From: a virus
Length of the DNA: 36,193 bases
IMG/VR virus record: IMGVR_UViG_3300045242_000042
Span: 1-36,193 of that record
Strand: one strand, 5' to 3'
A program made the position numbers and the translations under genes. The notes under the pieces are model-generated. The model searched no databases, was not told the origin of the DNA, and saw nothing but the letters and a program-made list of their open reading frames with translations. Below, piece by piece: positions 26,576-33,097 of this stretch (position 1 is its first letter; each line of letters begins with the position of its first letter).

Positions 26576-27580
26576 TTACGCGTTAGGCCGTGGGGTTGCA
26601 ATGGTCTGGCTCATGATGAGCGCTTCCGGCCTATACAAACTCCAACCCGCCACACCGTACCAGCCAAGAGGCTGGAAGCGAGTGAGCTTATCAACGACCG
26701 GACCACGAATGGTGTGGAACTCTTCAGCGCAAGCCTCAGCAAGAGCCTGCTGACCAACGGTGTACGTGTTGTACACACGAGTCTGAGTCGCACCAGCGCC
26801 AGCACCAACCTGAGCATTGATGGCACGAGGAGTCTCAATGAAGACGGAACCCTCGTACTCGCCAATCTCGCCAGCCCAGATGTTCTCGGCAGCCGAGTAG
26901 TTGTGCGGGTCACGCCAGGCCGCAGCACCAGTCTCAGACCGAAGGTCATAGGAGACCTGCGGGTGAATGTACGTGGTGTAGAAGCTGCCCTTGTTCGGGT
27001 GAACCTTGTTGGTCCGCAGCTGAACGACAGCAGTACGAGCCATGCTCGAACTGAAGGTGTTGTTCGCATTGGTACCAGCAGAGGTGATGGCAGTCAGAGC
27101 AGTAGGCTGAGTAGGCGTGGTACCGAAACCATAGGTCACGTTACCGGTAGCCGGATCACGACGCAGAGTCTGGGTCGTGGTAGCCAGAACGTTCTGAACA
27201 ACCAAGTCGACAGAGTCAACGAGGTTCCATGCCACCTGATTGACGAGACCGGCGGTCACGTCGGTGAAGCTGAACAGGTCGAGCTTGTTGGAAACCAGGA
27301 TCGCGTTACCGTACTCATTGAGGGTAACGGACACGGTGGTCGGGTTACCGGCCGCAACAGCGTCCGGGTCGACAAGCTCATTCAGTGGGGTGATCTGCTG
27401 AGCAAGGTCAGCATAGATCTCGAAAACGACACTGGAGCCAGGCATAGCCTGCTGAACAGGTCGCTTGTCCGCAACCATGCGGAACATGGGCTGAGCGCGC
27501 AGTGCGAACTCAAGAGCCCGGTCATACGCGGTCTGAACCAGGTTCGCCATTGCGGCGGTACCGGTAAACGCGTTTGCCAT
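26576..27580 (-). CDS. Major capsid protein, N4-gp56 family
   Basis: 334 aa. Layout typical of N4-gp56-type coat proteins: N-terminal helix, PGSSVVFEIYADL, LNEY...VSNKLDLFSFTD, LVDSVDLVVQNVLATTT, VQLRTNKVHPNKGSFYTTYI, IGEYEGSVFIETPRA, VVDKLTRFQPLGWYGVAGWS. HK97-fold coat protein building the icosahedral head. The ORF has no strong internal hairpins, unlike most genes here. Preceded in transcription by the scaffold-like gene and followed by a terminator-type hairpin. Confidence 0.9.
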   Translation of the reverse strand: MANAFTGTAAMANLVQTAYDRALEFALRAQPMFRMVADKRPVQQAMPGSSVVFEIYADLAQQITPLNELVDPDAVAAGNPTTVSVTLNEYGNAILVSNKLDLFSFTDVTAGLVNQVAWNLVDSVDLVVQNVLATTTQTLRRDPATGNVTYGFGTTPTQPTALTAITSAGTNANNTFSSSMARTAVVQLRTNKVHPNKGSFYTTYIHPQVSYDLRSETGAAAWRDPHNYSAAENIWAGEIGEYEGSVFIETPRAINAQVGAGAGATQTRVYNTYTVGQQALAEACAEEFHTIRGPVVDKLTRFQPLGWYGVAGWSLYRPEALIMSQTIATPRPNA

Positions 27581-27642
27581 GTCACATCCTTAAGGGAGTC
27601 ATTGGACTTGTTCAATGTCCAACGGGATGCAGCACTTCACTG

Positions 27643-28104
27643 TTAGATGTTTAGATTCTGGAAGGCTGCAATCAACTGTGCGGGAGTCTGGGCATCCTTG
27701 ATGCTGAGAGTTGCAGCATCAACATTGCCCATCGTTGCGCCACCCTGTCCTGCGTTGTTCATGCGCTCGTACTGTGCCTGAGTGTTGGAATCTAGTACAG
27801 GCTGAGCAGGCTCGACAGGAGCGGCTGGAGCAGCGCCGAAAGCGCTGCGGAGGTCATTGACCCATGCGGTTACCTTCTCGGGATCCGCGTCGCCCTGATA
27901 GTGCTGTGCTGCGGAGCGGGCAACTCCCTGGGATTCGAAGATGTCTGCGACAGTGGTTCGAGCAATCTGCTTCTCCATTGCGGCAAGCCGGGACTCTAGT
28001 TCCTTATTCTTGGCTGCCGTATCTTCGGCAAACTTGCGCAGACCCTTGCCACCATTCTGGCCCTGGTCGCTGTCATCCTCGTTGTAACCCCATGCGTCAT
28101 TCAT
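27643..28104 (-). CDS. Scaffold-like protein
   Basis: 153 aa from ATG 28104 (GGGAGAAG upstream); the longer ORF from 28149 lacks a site. Acidic N-terminus, long coiled coil (AEDTAAKNKELESRLAAMEK), Pro/Ala linker, and helical end, all typical of phage scaffolding proteins. Immediately upstream of the major capsid gene, the usual scaffold position. Confidence 0.75.
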   Translation of the reverse strand: MNDAWGYNEDDSDQGQNGGKGLRKFAEDTAAKNKELESRLAAMEKQIARTTVADIFESQGVARSAAQHYQGDADPEKVTAWVNDLRSAFGAAPAAPVEPAQPVLDSNTQAQYERMNNAGQGGATMGNVDAATLSIKDAQTPAQLIAAFQNLNI

Positions 28105-28139
28105 GACGACTTCTCCCTCTGATGTGAGTGCAAACGCCA

Positions 28140-28165
28140 AAGGCCACACCGGGGAGTGTGGCCTT
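28140..28165 (-). repeat. Hairpin between tRNA cluster and scaffold gene
   Basis: Perfect 10-bp stem AAGGCCACAC/GTGTGGCCTT, loop CGGGGA on the plus strand. Possible processing or leader structure of the scaffold/capsid mRNA. Confidence 0.8.
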
Positions 28166-28225
28166 GATACGTTCTACCGGTCTTATGGATACGAGCACAT
28201 CGGGGCCGGTCGGTCCTGTGCTGGC

Positions 28226-28296
28226 TGGAATGACAGGGTTCGAACCTGTGCGCATCGGGCTTCAACCGATAGCTCTGCCTACTGAGCTACATTCCA
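28226..28296 (-). tRNA. tRNA-Phe (GAA anticodon)
   Basis: Cloverleaf on the minus strand: acceptor TGGAATG/CATTCCA, D-arm GCTC/GAGC, anticodon stem ATCGG/CCGAT with loop TTGAAGC (anticodon GAA), T-arm ACAGG-TTCGAAC-CCTGT. No CCA encoded. The discriminator base would be G, unusual for tRNA-Phe. Confidence 0.88.
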
Positions 28297-28318
28297 TCAT
28301 GCTAGGTGTAATTCCGTT

Positions 28319-28334
28319 ATACGAGTACTCGTAT
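28319..28334 (-). repeat. 16-nt perfect palindrome between tRNAs
   Basis: ATACGAGTACTCGTAT, directly 3' of the tRNA-like fragment on the minus strand and 5' of tRNA-Phe. Possible processing signal. Confidence 0.55.
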
Positions 28335-28373
28335 GGTCGAGCACCAGGAGTCGAACCTGATTTCCTAGCCCGT
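28335..28373 (-). pseudogene. Partial tRNA 3' half (T-arm minihelix)
   Basis: Immediately after tRNA-Pro on the minus strand: a T-arm CAGG-TTCGACT-CCTG, then TGCTCGA where an acceptor 3' strand should be. No matching 5' acceptor, D-arm or anticodon arm exists upstream. GGGC and GCTC can pair around the T-arm. Resembles the 1182-1221 element. Confidence 0.5.
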
Positions 28374-28444
28374 CTGATAGGAGAGAATCGAACTCCCGAC
28401 TTCCACGTCCCAAACGTGGCGTCCTGCCATTGGACTTCTATCAG
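28374..28444 (-). tRNA. tRNA-Pro (TGG anticodon)
   Basis: Acceptor CTGATAG/CTATCAG, D-arm GTCC/GGAC, anticodon stem CCACG/CGTGG with loop TTTGGGA (anticodon TGG), T-arm GGGAG-TTCGATT-CTCTC, discriminator A. No CCA encoded. Confidence 0.88.
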
Positions 28445-28485
28445 TCATGTGCGTGAGTTTAAAGTGTTCAGCACTGTCACACTTG

Positions 28486-28558
28486 TGGCGGGAGCTGGAT
28501 TCGAACCAGCGACTAACAGGTTATGGGCCTGCTGTTCTGACCACTGAACTATCCCGCT
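28486..28558 (-). tRNA. tRNA-Met (CAT anticodon)
   Basis: Acceptor AGCGGGA/TCCCGCC with an A-C mismatch at the first pair, D-arm GTTC/GAAC, anticodon stem GCAGG/CCTGT, loop CCCATAA (anticodon CAT), T-arm GCTGG-TTCGAAT-CCAGC, discriminator A. Position 33 is C instead of the usual U. The anticodon stem lacks the three G-C pairs of initiators, so elongator Met or a lysidine-type Ile tRNA. Confidence 0.85.
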
Positions 28559-28560
28559 AA

Positions 28561-28608
28561 GATGAGGGTTCAAATCCAAAAGGATTCCATCATCTCTCCC
28601 CTTTGGGG
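28561..28608 (-). repeat. Hairpins at 5' side of tRNA cluster
   Basis: A compound stem GATGA...AATCC/GGATT...TCATC (28561-28594) and a short CCCC/GGGG stem (28598-28608). They separate the 28643 gene from tRNA-Met. Likely termination or RNA-processing structures. Confidence 0.55.
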
Positions 28609-28642
28609 TGTATTGAGATGAAGCTGTCCCCTCACTTTGATG

Positions 28643-29515
28643 TTACACGTTTATATCAGTTCGTGCAAGTCCTCCGGCTGCACCGCCAGCCTTACCTTCC
28701 TGCCTTGCACGGTTGAATGAAGCAAGACGATCGAGCTTGGCTTGAGGAGATTCAGCCATGAAGCCTTCCTCCGCCTGATTGCCAGTCGTGTTGTTCTCAA
28801 GCAATGCACGTTCGAAGTCAGTCTGAGTAACGTTCTCACCATAGAGGTGAGAGAACTGGCTGTACTGTGGAAGCTGCATTGCTATCTGACCATAGGCAGT
28901 AGCAGCCTGACTGGCTGTTACTCCAGCAGTAGCATAGGCTTCGCTATAAGGCGAAGCCGTTAGTCCACGCTTCAATGCTTCAGCGCCAATGGCAGCGGCA
29001 CTTGCCTGCTTCTGAAGAAGCGGCAATGCCTTGTCCTCATCAAGGAAGTAGGCAGTGATGTTACTGTCATCAAGGCCATACATCTGCTGAAGGGCACGCT
29101 TGTAGTTTGGATTGGCAAGAGTGGTTGCCTGGCTTGCCAAGTCCACTCGACTCTTCAACTCGGTAGGACTTACATCCTTACCGATGAAGTCATTGAAGTC
29201 GGAAGGCTGATCATAGAAGCCCTGAGGCAGACCAGCTTGCTGCATGGTCTGCCTATAGTTGTCCTCTGTGGCAAGATACTGAGCGGGGGAAAGAACAGGA
29301 AGACCCTTCTGCTTCCTTACTTCATTACCAGCGAACCTCTGCTTGTACTCGTCGGAATCCTGAAGAAGGATGGAAACGGTGTCAGCGGAGTAGCCGTTCT
29401 GAATGTAGCTATAGATCTTCGGTGCCAGAGACTGAAGGCCGTACGAGGAGAACAGGTTGTTCACGGCTTCGTAGGCGTTCCTCTGGTCTCCAGAAAGATT
29501 GTCTCCGAGTGCCAT
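28643..29515 (-). CDS. Virion-associated helical protein
   Basis: 290 aa, ATG after GGGAGTAGACA. Helix-rich with DEYKQRFAGNEVRKQKGLPVLSP and LASQATTLANPNYKRALQQM segments, Gly/Ala-rich C-terminus. Together with the next three genes it resembles internal head or injection proteins of short-tailed actinophages. The homing-type HNH gene interrupts the run just upstream. Hairpin 28937-28958. Confidence 0.6.
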   Translation of the reverse strand: MALGDNLSGDQRNAYEAVNNLFSSYGLQSLAPKIYSYIQNGYSADTVSILLQDSDEYKQRFAGNEVRKQKGLPVLSPAQYLATEDNYRQTMQQAGLPQGFYDQPSDFNDFIGKDVSPTELKSRVDLASQATTLANPNYKRALQQMYGLDDSNITAYFLDEDKALPLLQKQASAAAIGAEALKRGLTASPYSEAYATAGVTASQAATAYGQIAMQLPQYSQFSHLYGENVTQTDFERALLENNTTGNQAEEGFMAESPQAKLDRLASFNRARQEGKAGGAAGGLARTDINV

Positions 29516-29518
29516 TGT

Positions 29519-29899
29519 CTACTCCCGTACTTCGAGATAGTCGGCTGCTCGTCGCAACCTTTCTGGATCGTCGTTCATATTCCCTAGGGTCGTGTTGCAG
29601 TTTCGGCATAGCAGTCCCCTGACCCTTCCGGTTATATGATCATGGTCTACGGCCAAGCGATTCGTGCCACCATATCGACCGGTGGATACGGTTTCTGGCT
29701 CAAGACATATAGCGCAAAGTCCACCCTGCGCATCGCTCATCTCATGGTATTGATCAATATCTATGCCATACTTGCGCACTAGGGTCTTGCTCTTGATGTT
29801 CTCCATGTTGATGCGAGCATAGTTTCGATAGTGCTCAAGATGCTTTGTGCATCGGGAACGATCAGGCTCAGCCTCTAGCCTACAGTCACGACACTTCAC
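29519..29899 (-). CDS. Endonuclease VII-type HNH nuclease
   Basis: 126 aa from GTG 29899 in a GTGA overlap with the preceding stop (TTG 29914 is a less likely start). KCRDC zinc knuckle, helix with YGIDIDQYHEM, GGLCAICLEPE, LAVDHDHITGRVRGLLC and RNCN. Same fold as the antisense gene at 26079 but different sequence, so an independent homing-type arrival. Confidence 0.88.
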   Translation of the reverse strand: MKCRDCRLEAEPDRSRCTKHLEHYRNYARINMENIKSKTLVRKYGIDIDQYHEMSDAQGGLCAICLEPETVSTGRYGGTNRLAVDHDHITGRVRGLLCRNCNTTLGNMNDDPERLRRAADYLEVRE

Positions 29900-30975
29900 G
29901 AGTACAGACCCCAATCCTGCAACACCTTGTGTGCTGTTCCCATCGCGGCGTCTTGTGCATTCTGAGTCTTACTCCATCTGGGATCCTGGCGAAGACTGTT
30001 CTGAAACTGCCAGAGCGGCTGAGCAGAACCGGAACCATCAGGGTTCCGGTATGACATGGCACTCCTGATCGTTGGATCGAACAGGTTTACCTGACCGGCT
30101 GGCACTTCAAGAATCTGCTGCATGGACTGAGTATACGGTTGAGCCAAAGCCTCAACCGTCATGCCAGACCTGATCTGCTGCTCATACTGAGGGAAGGCGG
30201 AGATGGCCTGAGTCATGATTTGATTCTTGGCATCCTGATCGGTGGCAGTACCACGAACAATGTTCATGACGTTCTGCCTGATCCAGTCGTCAGAGTTCTT
30301 GATGCCCATGGAGTAGGCGTAGGAGTTCAGGTTCTGAACCTCCTGACCAGCAGCACCTCCCACCATTCCCCCGTTCCCGAAGTTCAGGTGCAAACCCAGC
30401 TCATTGTTGGTCCGCTCATCGGACCAACCTTCCATGATGACCTTCTGCGCCACGGCATTGACGGTCGTTGAATCATTCGGATCAACACCCATGGATGCGG
30501 CGAGAGTCTTGACATGCATCTGGGTATCGGCCTGGAGCTTGGCATACGATGCGGGATCTGCATACTGCATGACAATGGCCTTGCGGCCAGTATCACTAAG
30601 AGTCTGGAACCATTGAGTGTTCTTGACTGCTGCACCGAACCTGTCGGCGGTCCACTGTTCTCGTGCTGCCTGATCGAAGAGCTTGCCAAGCTCTGGATAG
30701 GCATTCATTAGACTGAGAGTGAAGCCGTACTGTTGGGCCAGAGTGCTTCGATCAATGATTGCAGCTGGTGCAGCGGCAGCCGCCTTAGCGGCAGCCGTGC
30801 TAGTAGACCTTCCACTCGAGCCAGTCTTAGGAGTACTGGGAGCTTGCTGCTGTGGTGTTGACTGATTAGCGGCAGCTTCCCTTCGTGCTAGATCTCCAGC
30901 ATAGTCAGGTTCAGCCCTCGCCTTTGCGGCTGCTACGTATGGAGCATTCTCAACCAGATCTGGATTGCGTGCCAC
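29896..30975 (-). CDS. Virion protein, paralogue of NlpC/P60 gene's C-terminal region
   Basis: 359 aa, GTG in a TAGTG junction. After a low-complexity start (about residues 45-90), the rest aligns in order with residues about 150-429 of the next upstream gene: YGFTLSLMNAYPEL versus YGWAYSFMQSDPGV, YAYSMGIKNSDDWI versus YAGSMGVDLNDDAY, LRQDPRWSKTQNAQDAAM versus LRGDPRWNSTQQAQDQAM. Thus a duplicated structural domain without the peptidase. Hairpins at 30028, 30135 and 30406. Confidence 0.75.
   Translation of the reverse strand: MARNPDLVENAPYVAAAKARAEPDYAGDLARREAAANQSTPQQQAPSTPKTGSSGRSTSTAAAKAAAAAPAAIIDRSTLAQQYGFTLSLMNAYPELGKLFDQAAREQWTADRFGAAVKNTQWFQTLSDTGRKAIVMQYADPASYAKLQADTQMHVKTLAASMGVDPNDSTTVNAVAQKVIMEGWSDERTNNELGLHLNFGNGGMVGGAAGQEVQNLNSYAYSMGIKNSDDWIRQNVMNIVRGTATDQDAKNQIMTQAISAFPQYEQQIRSGMTVEALAQPYTQSMQQILEVPAGQVNLFDPTIRSAMSYRNPDGSGSAQPLWQFQNSLRQDPRWSKTQNAQDAAMGTAHKVLQDWGLYS
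30028..30050 (-). repeat. Intragenic hairpin
   Basis: Perfect 9-bp stem ACCGGAACC/GGTTCCGGT, 5-nt loop. Confidence 0.85.
30135..30159 (-). repeat. Intragenic hairpin
   Basis: Perfect 9-bp stem ACGGTTGAG/CTCAACCGT, 7-nt loop. Confidence 0.85.
30406..30428 (-). repeat. Intragenic hairpin
   Basis: Perfect 9-bp stem GTTGGTCCG/CGGACCAAC, 5-nt loop. Confidence 0.85.
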
Positions 30976-32264
30976 TAGCCCATCAACCCCATCTGATTGA
31001 GTACCTGCTTAGAGATAGACATGGCCTGATCCTGGGCCTGCTGAGTAGAGTTCCATCGTGGATCGCCACGCAACTGCTGCTGGAAACTGGTGATGGTCTT
31101 GCCTACTGGCTTACCATTCGCATCCAATCCATTGAGTGCGGATGTGATGGTTGGATCCTTCAGGCTGATGCTGTTCGGATTCATCTCGAGACTCTGAGCC
31201 ATCGTCTGAACATAAGGATTGGCTATCTGCTTCATGGTCTGACCGGCATCGATCTGTGAACTAAAGGCAGGATACTGAGACTGTGCCTGCTGCCTGATGA
31301 AGTTCTGGAAGTCAGACTCGGTAGAAAGGCCGCGCGTTATAAGCGCGGCCTGCTGCTTATAGGCATCATCATTCAGGTCGACACCCATACTTCCGGCGTA
31401 TTGCCTCATGTTGTGCTCGAAGACTCCAGCTTGACCCTTGAGGGTTCCATTGACGAAGTCTACGTAGCCACCAAGAGTATTGTTGATCTGCTCTGGTGTC
31501 ATGCCGAACATAACGACATGATCGGCTATCTCGTTCAGCTGCTTGTCTGTCACTGCCGCCCCGACCTTAGCGGCTTCGGCTGTGACTTGATCCTTCGCCG
31601 CTTGGACTTGAGCATTGTATGTGGCAGGGTCGCTAGTCTTCAGGACCATTGCGTTACGAGTAGTCTCGGCATTCTTCTGATACCAAGGGGTATCCTTGAT
31701 GGCAGCCTGGAACTTGTCAGGAGTCCAGCTTCCTTCGACCGCTTGATTGAATACGTTCTTAACTCCAGGATCAGACTGCATGAAGCTGTACGCCCAACCG
31801 TACTTGCTGGCCATCTCTTCAGGAGAAAGCTTGGCGACAGTCTCGGGACTGGCGGGTGCGCCAGTCCCATTGTCGGTCATGTCATCCATCCGCCTGCCGC
31901 CCATAAAATGGGAAGTGTAGTAGTTGGATGTAATGTCAGTCATTCGGACAGAGGCGCCCGTGTGGGGCGCCTCGATCATCTGACCATTACCAGCGTATAC
32001 ACCTACATGGTCTGGTCCAGCGGTATTGGGATCAGTGTCGAAGAAGACAGTGTCTCCAACTTGGAGATTGTCGAAGTCGACAGCCTTGCCAACGTTGATC
32101 TGATCGTAGGTGACTCGAGGAACGCTCACTCCGAAGTGAGCGAGACCCTGCTGAACCAGACCTGAACAGTCAATGCCACCGCTCAGGGAGTTGCCTCCCC
32201 AGACGTATGGCGTACCGAGATACTGCTGAAGATAGCTGACCAGATCCTGACCGGAGAATGCCAT
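30975..32264 (-). CDS. NlpC/P60 peptidase virion protein
   Basis: 429 aa, ATG in a TAATG junction with AAGGGGATCT upstream. Residues 1-110: TPYVWGGNSLSGGIDCSGLV with catalytic C33, then DHVGVYAGNG (H86) and EAPHTG (H101), a full NlpC/P60 cysteine peptidase that cuts peptidoglycan stem peptides. Residues 150-429 are the structural domain shared with the following gene. Likely a virion-carried enzyme that opens the cell wall during DNA entry. Hairpins at 31327, 31845, 31951 and 32123. Confidence 0.88.
   Translation of the reverse strand: MAFSGQDLVSYLQQYLGTPYVWGGNSLSGGIDCSGLVQQGLAHFGVSVPRVTYDQINVGKAVDFDNLQVGDTVFFDTDPNTAGPDHVGVYAGNGQMIEAPHTGASVRMTDITSNYYTSHFMGGRRMDDMTDNGTGAPASPETVAKLSPEEMASKYGWAYSFMQSDPGVKNVFNQAVEGSWTPDKFQAAIKDTPWYQKNAETTRNAMVLKTSDPATYNAQVQAAKDQVTAEAAKVGAAVTDKQLNEIADHVVMFGMTPEQINNTLGGYVDFVNGTLKGQAGVFEHNMRQYAGSMGVDLNDDAYKQQAALITRGLSTESDFQNFIRQQAQSQYPAFSSQIDAGQTMKQIANPYVQTMAQSLEMNPNSISLKDPTITSALNGLDANGKPVGKTITSFQQQLRGDPRWNSTQQAQDQAMSISKQVLNQMGLMG
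31327..31351 (-). repeat. Intragenic hairpin
   Basis: Perfect 9-bp stem AGGCCGCGC/GCGCGGCCT, 7-nt loop. Confidence 0.85.
31845..31868 (-). repeat. Intragenic hairpin
   Basis: Perfect 10-bp stem GGGACTGGCG/CGCCAGTCCC, 4-nt loop; falls at the linker between peptidase and structural domain. Confidence 0.85.
31951..31973 (-). repeat. Intragenic hairpin
   Basis: Perfect 9-bp stem GAGGCGCCC/GGGCGCCTC, 5-nt loop; covers the codons around the third catalytic residue of the peptidase. Confidence 0.85.
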
Positions 32265-33097
32265 TAGATCCCCTTAATGGCATTGACCAGTGCACCCATG
32301 TAAGTAGTGGCTGCCTGATAAGCACCATACTCAGGGTTCTTCTCTGCCTCCTGCTGAGCCAGCAGCTGAGCAGCAGCACTACTCACGCCACCAGTTGTAT
32401 TCCTGCTGGTGTTGGTCGTATTGCCAAGACTGTCAGTCGTGGTAGTGATGGTTGCCTGCGTCGGATTCGCAGACTCCTGGGAGTTCAGCAGGCTGGCAAA
32501 CTGAGCAGACTCATCAGCTGTAGGCGCACGCCCCAGGAGGGACTGTGCCGCACTCTTGAAGATGGCATTGGCATCTACTCGACTGGTCAGTGAAGTATCA
32601 CTGGTTGTCTGGGTCTTGGTACCAGCGAGACTGGCAGCAGGACCGCTCTTCGCAGAGATATCCTTGGCCAAGATATCCAACGGGGTAACAGTCATGCCAC
32701 CGGCAAGATAGTTGGCAGACTGCTGAACATAGTCTCCCCAAGCCTGTGCAATGGTACTGTCGGGCGCCGTGAGGGCGCCCTTATCAATCAGTGCAAGCTT
32801 GGACCTGAACTGCTGGCGCTGGTCATCGCTCCACTTGTAGTACTCGTTGGACATGTCAGTGACAGACTTTGTGGAGCCCCTGAATGCCTGAGACTGAAGA
32901 TAGCTGCCATGCTCGTAGTCACTGAGTGGTCGACTCTGTGGACCGTAGGTCTTGCCACCGAAGGCAGTGGTTGGCTTGCCGCCAACATTGGGAGCAGCCT
33001 GTGCGCCCACGAAGGAATTGAATGTCTGATCCTGCGAGCTTGGCTGTGGTGCTGATCCGGTAGGACTAGCACTTGGCTGTGGCAGTGGAGTTGTCAT
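32264..33097 (-). CDS. Virion-associated protein
   Basis: 277 aa, ATG in a TAATG junction. Pro/Ser-rich start, then YYKWSDDQRQQFRSKLALID (helical) and AQSLLGRAPTADESAQFASL, a pattern recurring in actinophage internal structural proteins; Gln/Ala-rich end. Sits between the giant protein and the NlpC/P60 protein. Confidence 0.6.
   Translation of the reverse strand: MTTPLPQPSASPTGSAPQPSSQDQTFNSFVGAQAAPNVGGKPTTAFGGKTYGPQSRPLSDYEHGSYLQSQAFRGSTKSVTDMSNEYYKWSDDQRQQFRSKLALIDKGALTAPDSTIAQAWGDYVQQSANYLAGGMTVTPLDILAKDISAKSGPAASLAGTKTQTTSDTSLTSRVDANAIFKSAAQSLLGRAPTADESAQFASLLNSQESANPTQATITTTTDSLGNTTNTSRNTTGGVSSAAAQLLAQQEAEKNPEYGAYQAATTYMGALVNAIKGI

Noticed and set aside
26714-27646. 310-codon plus-strand ORF antisense to the capsid gene
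   Set aside because: A shadow of the strongly conserved major capsid frame; composition is Ser/Arg/Val-rich with no site before the start.
31401-32165. 254-codon plus-strand ORF opposite the NlpC/P60 gene
   Set aside because: Antisense shadow of a gene with intact catalytic motifs.
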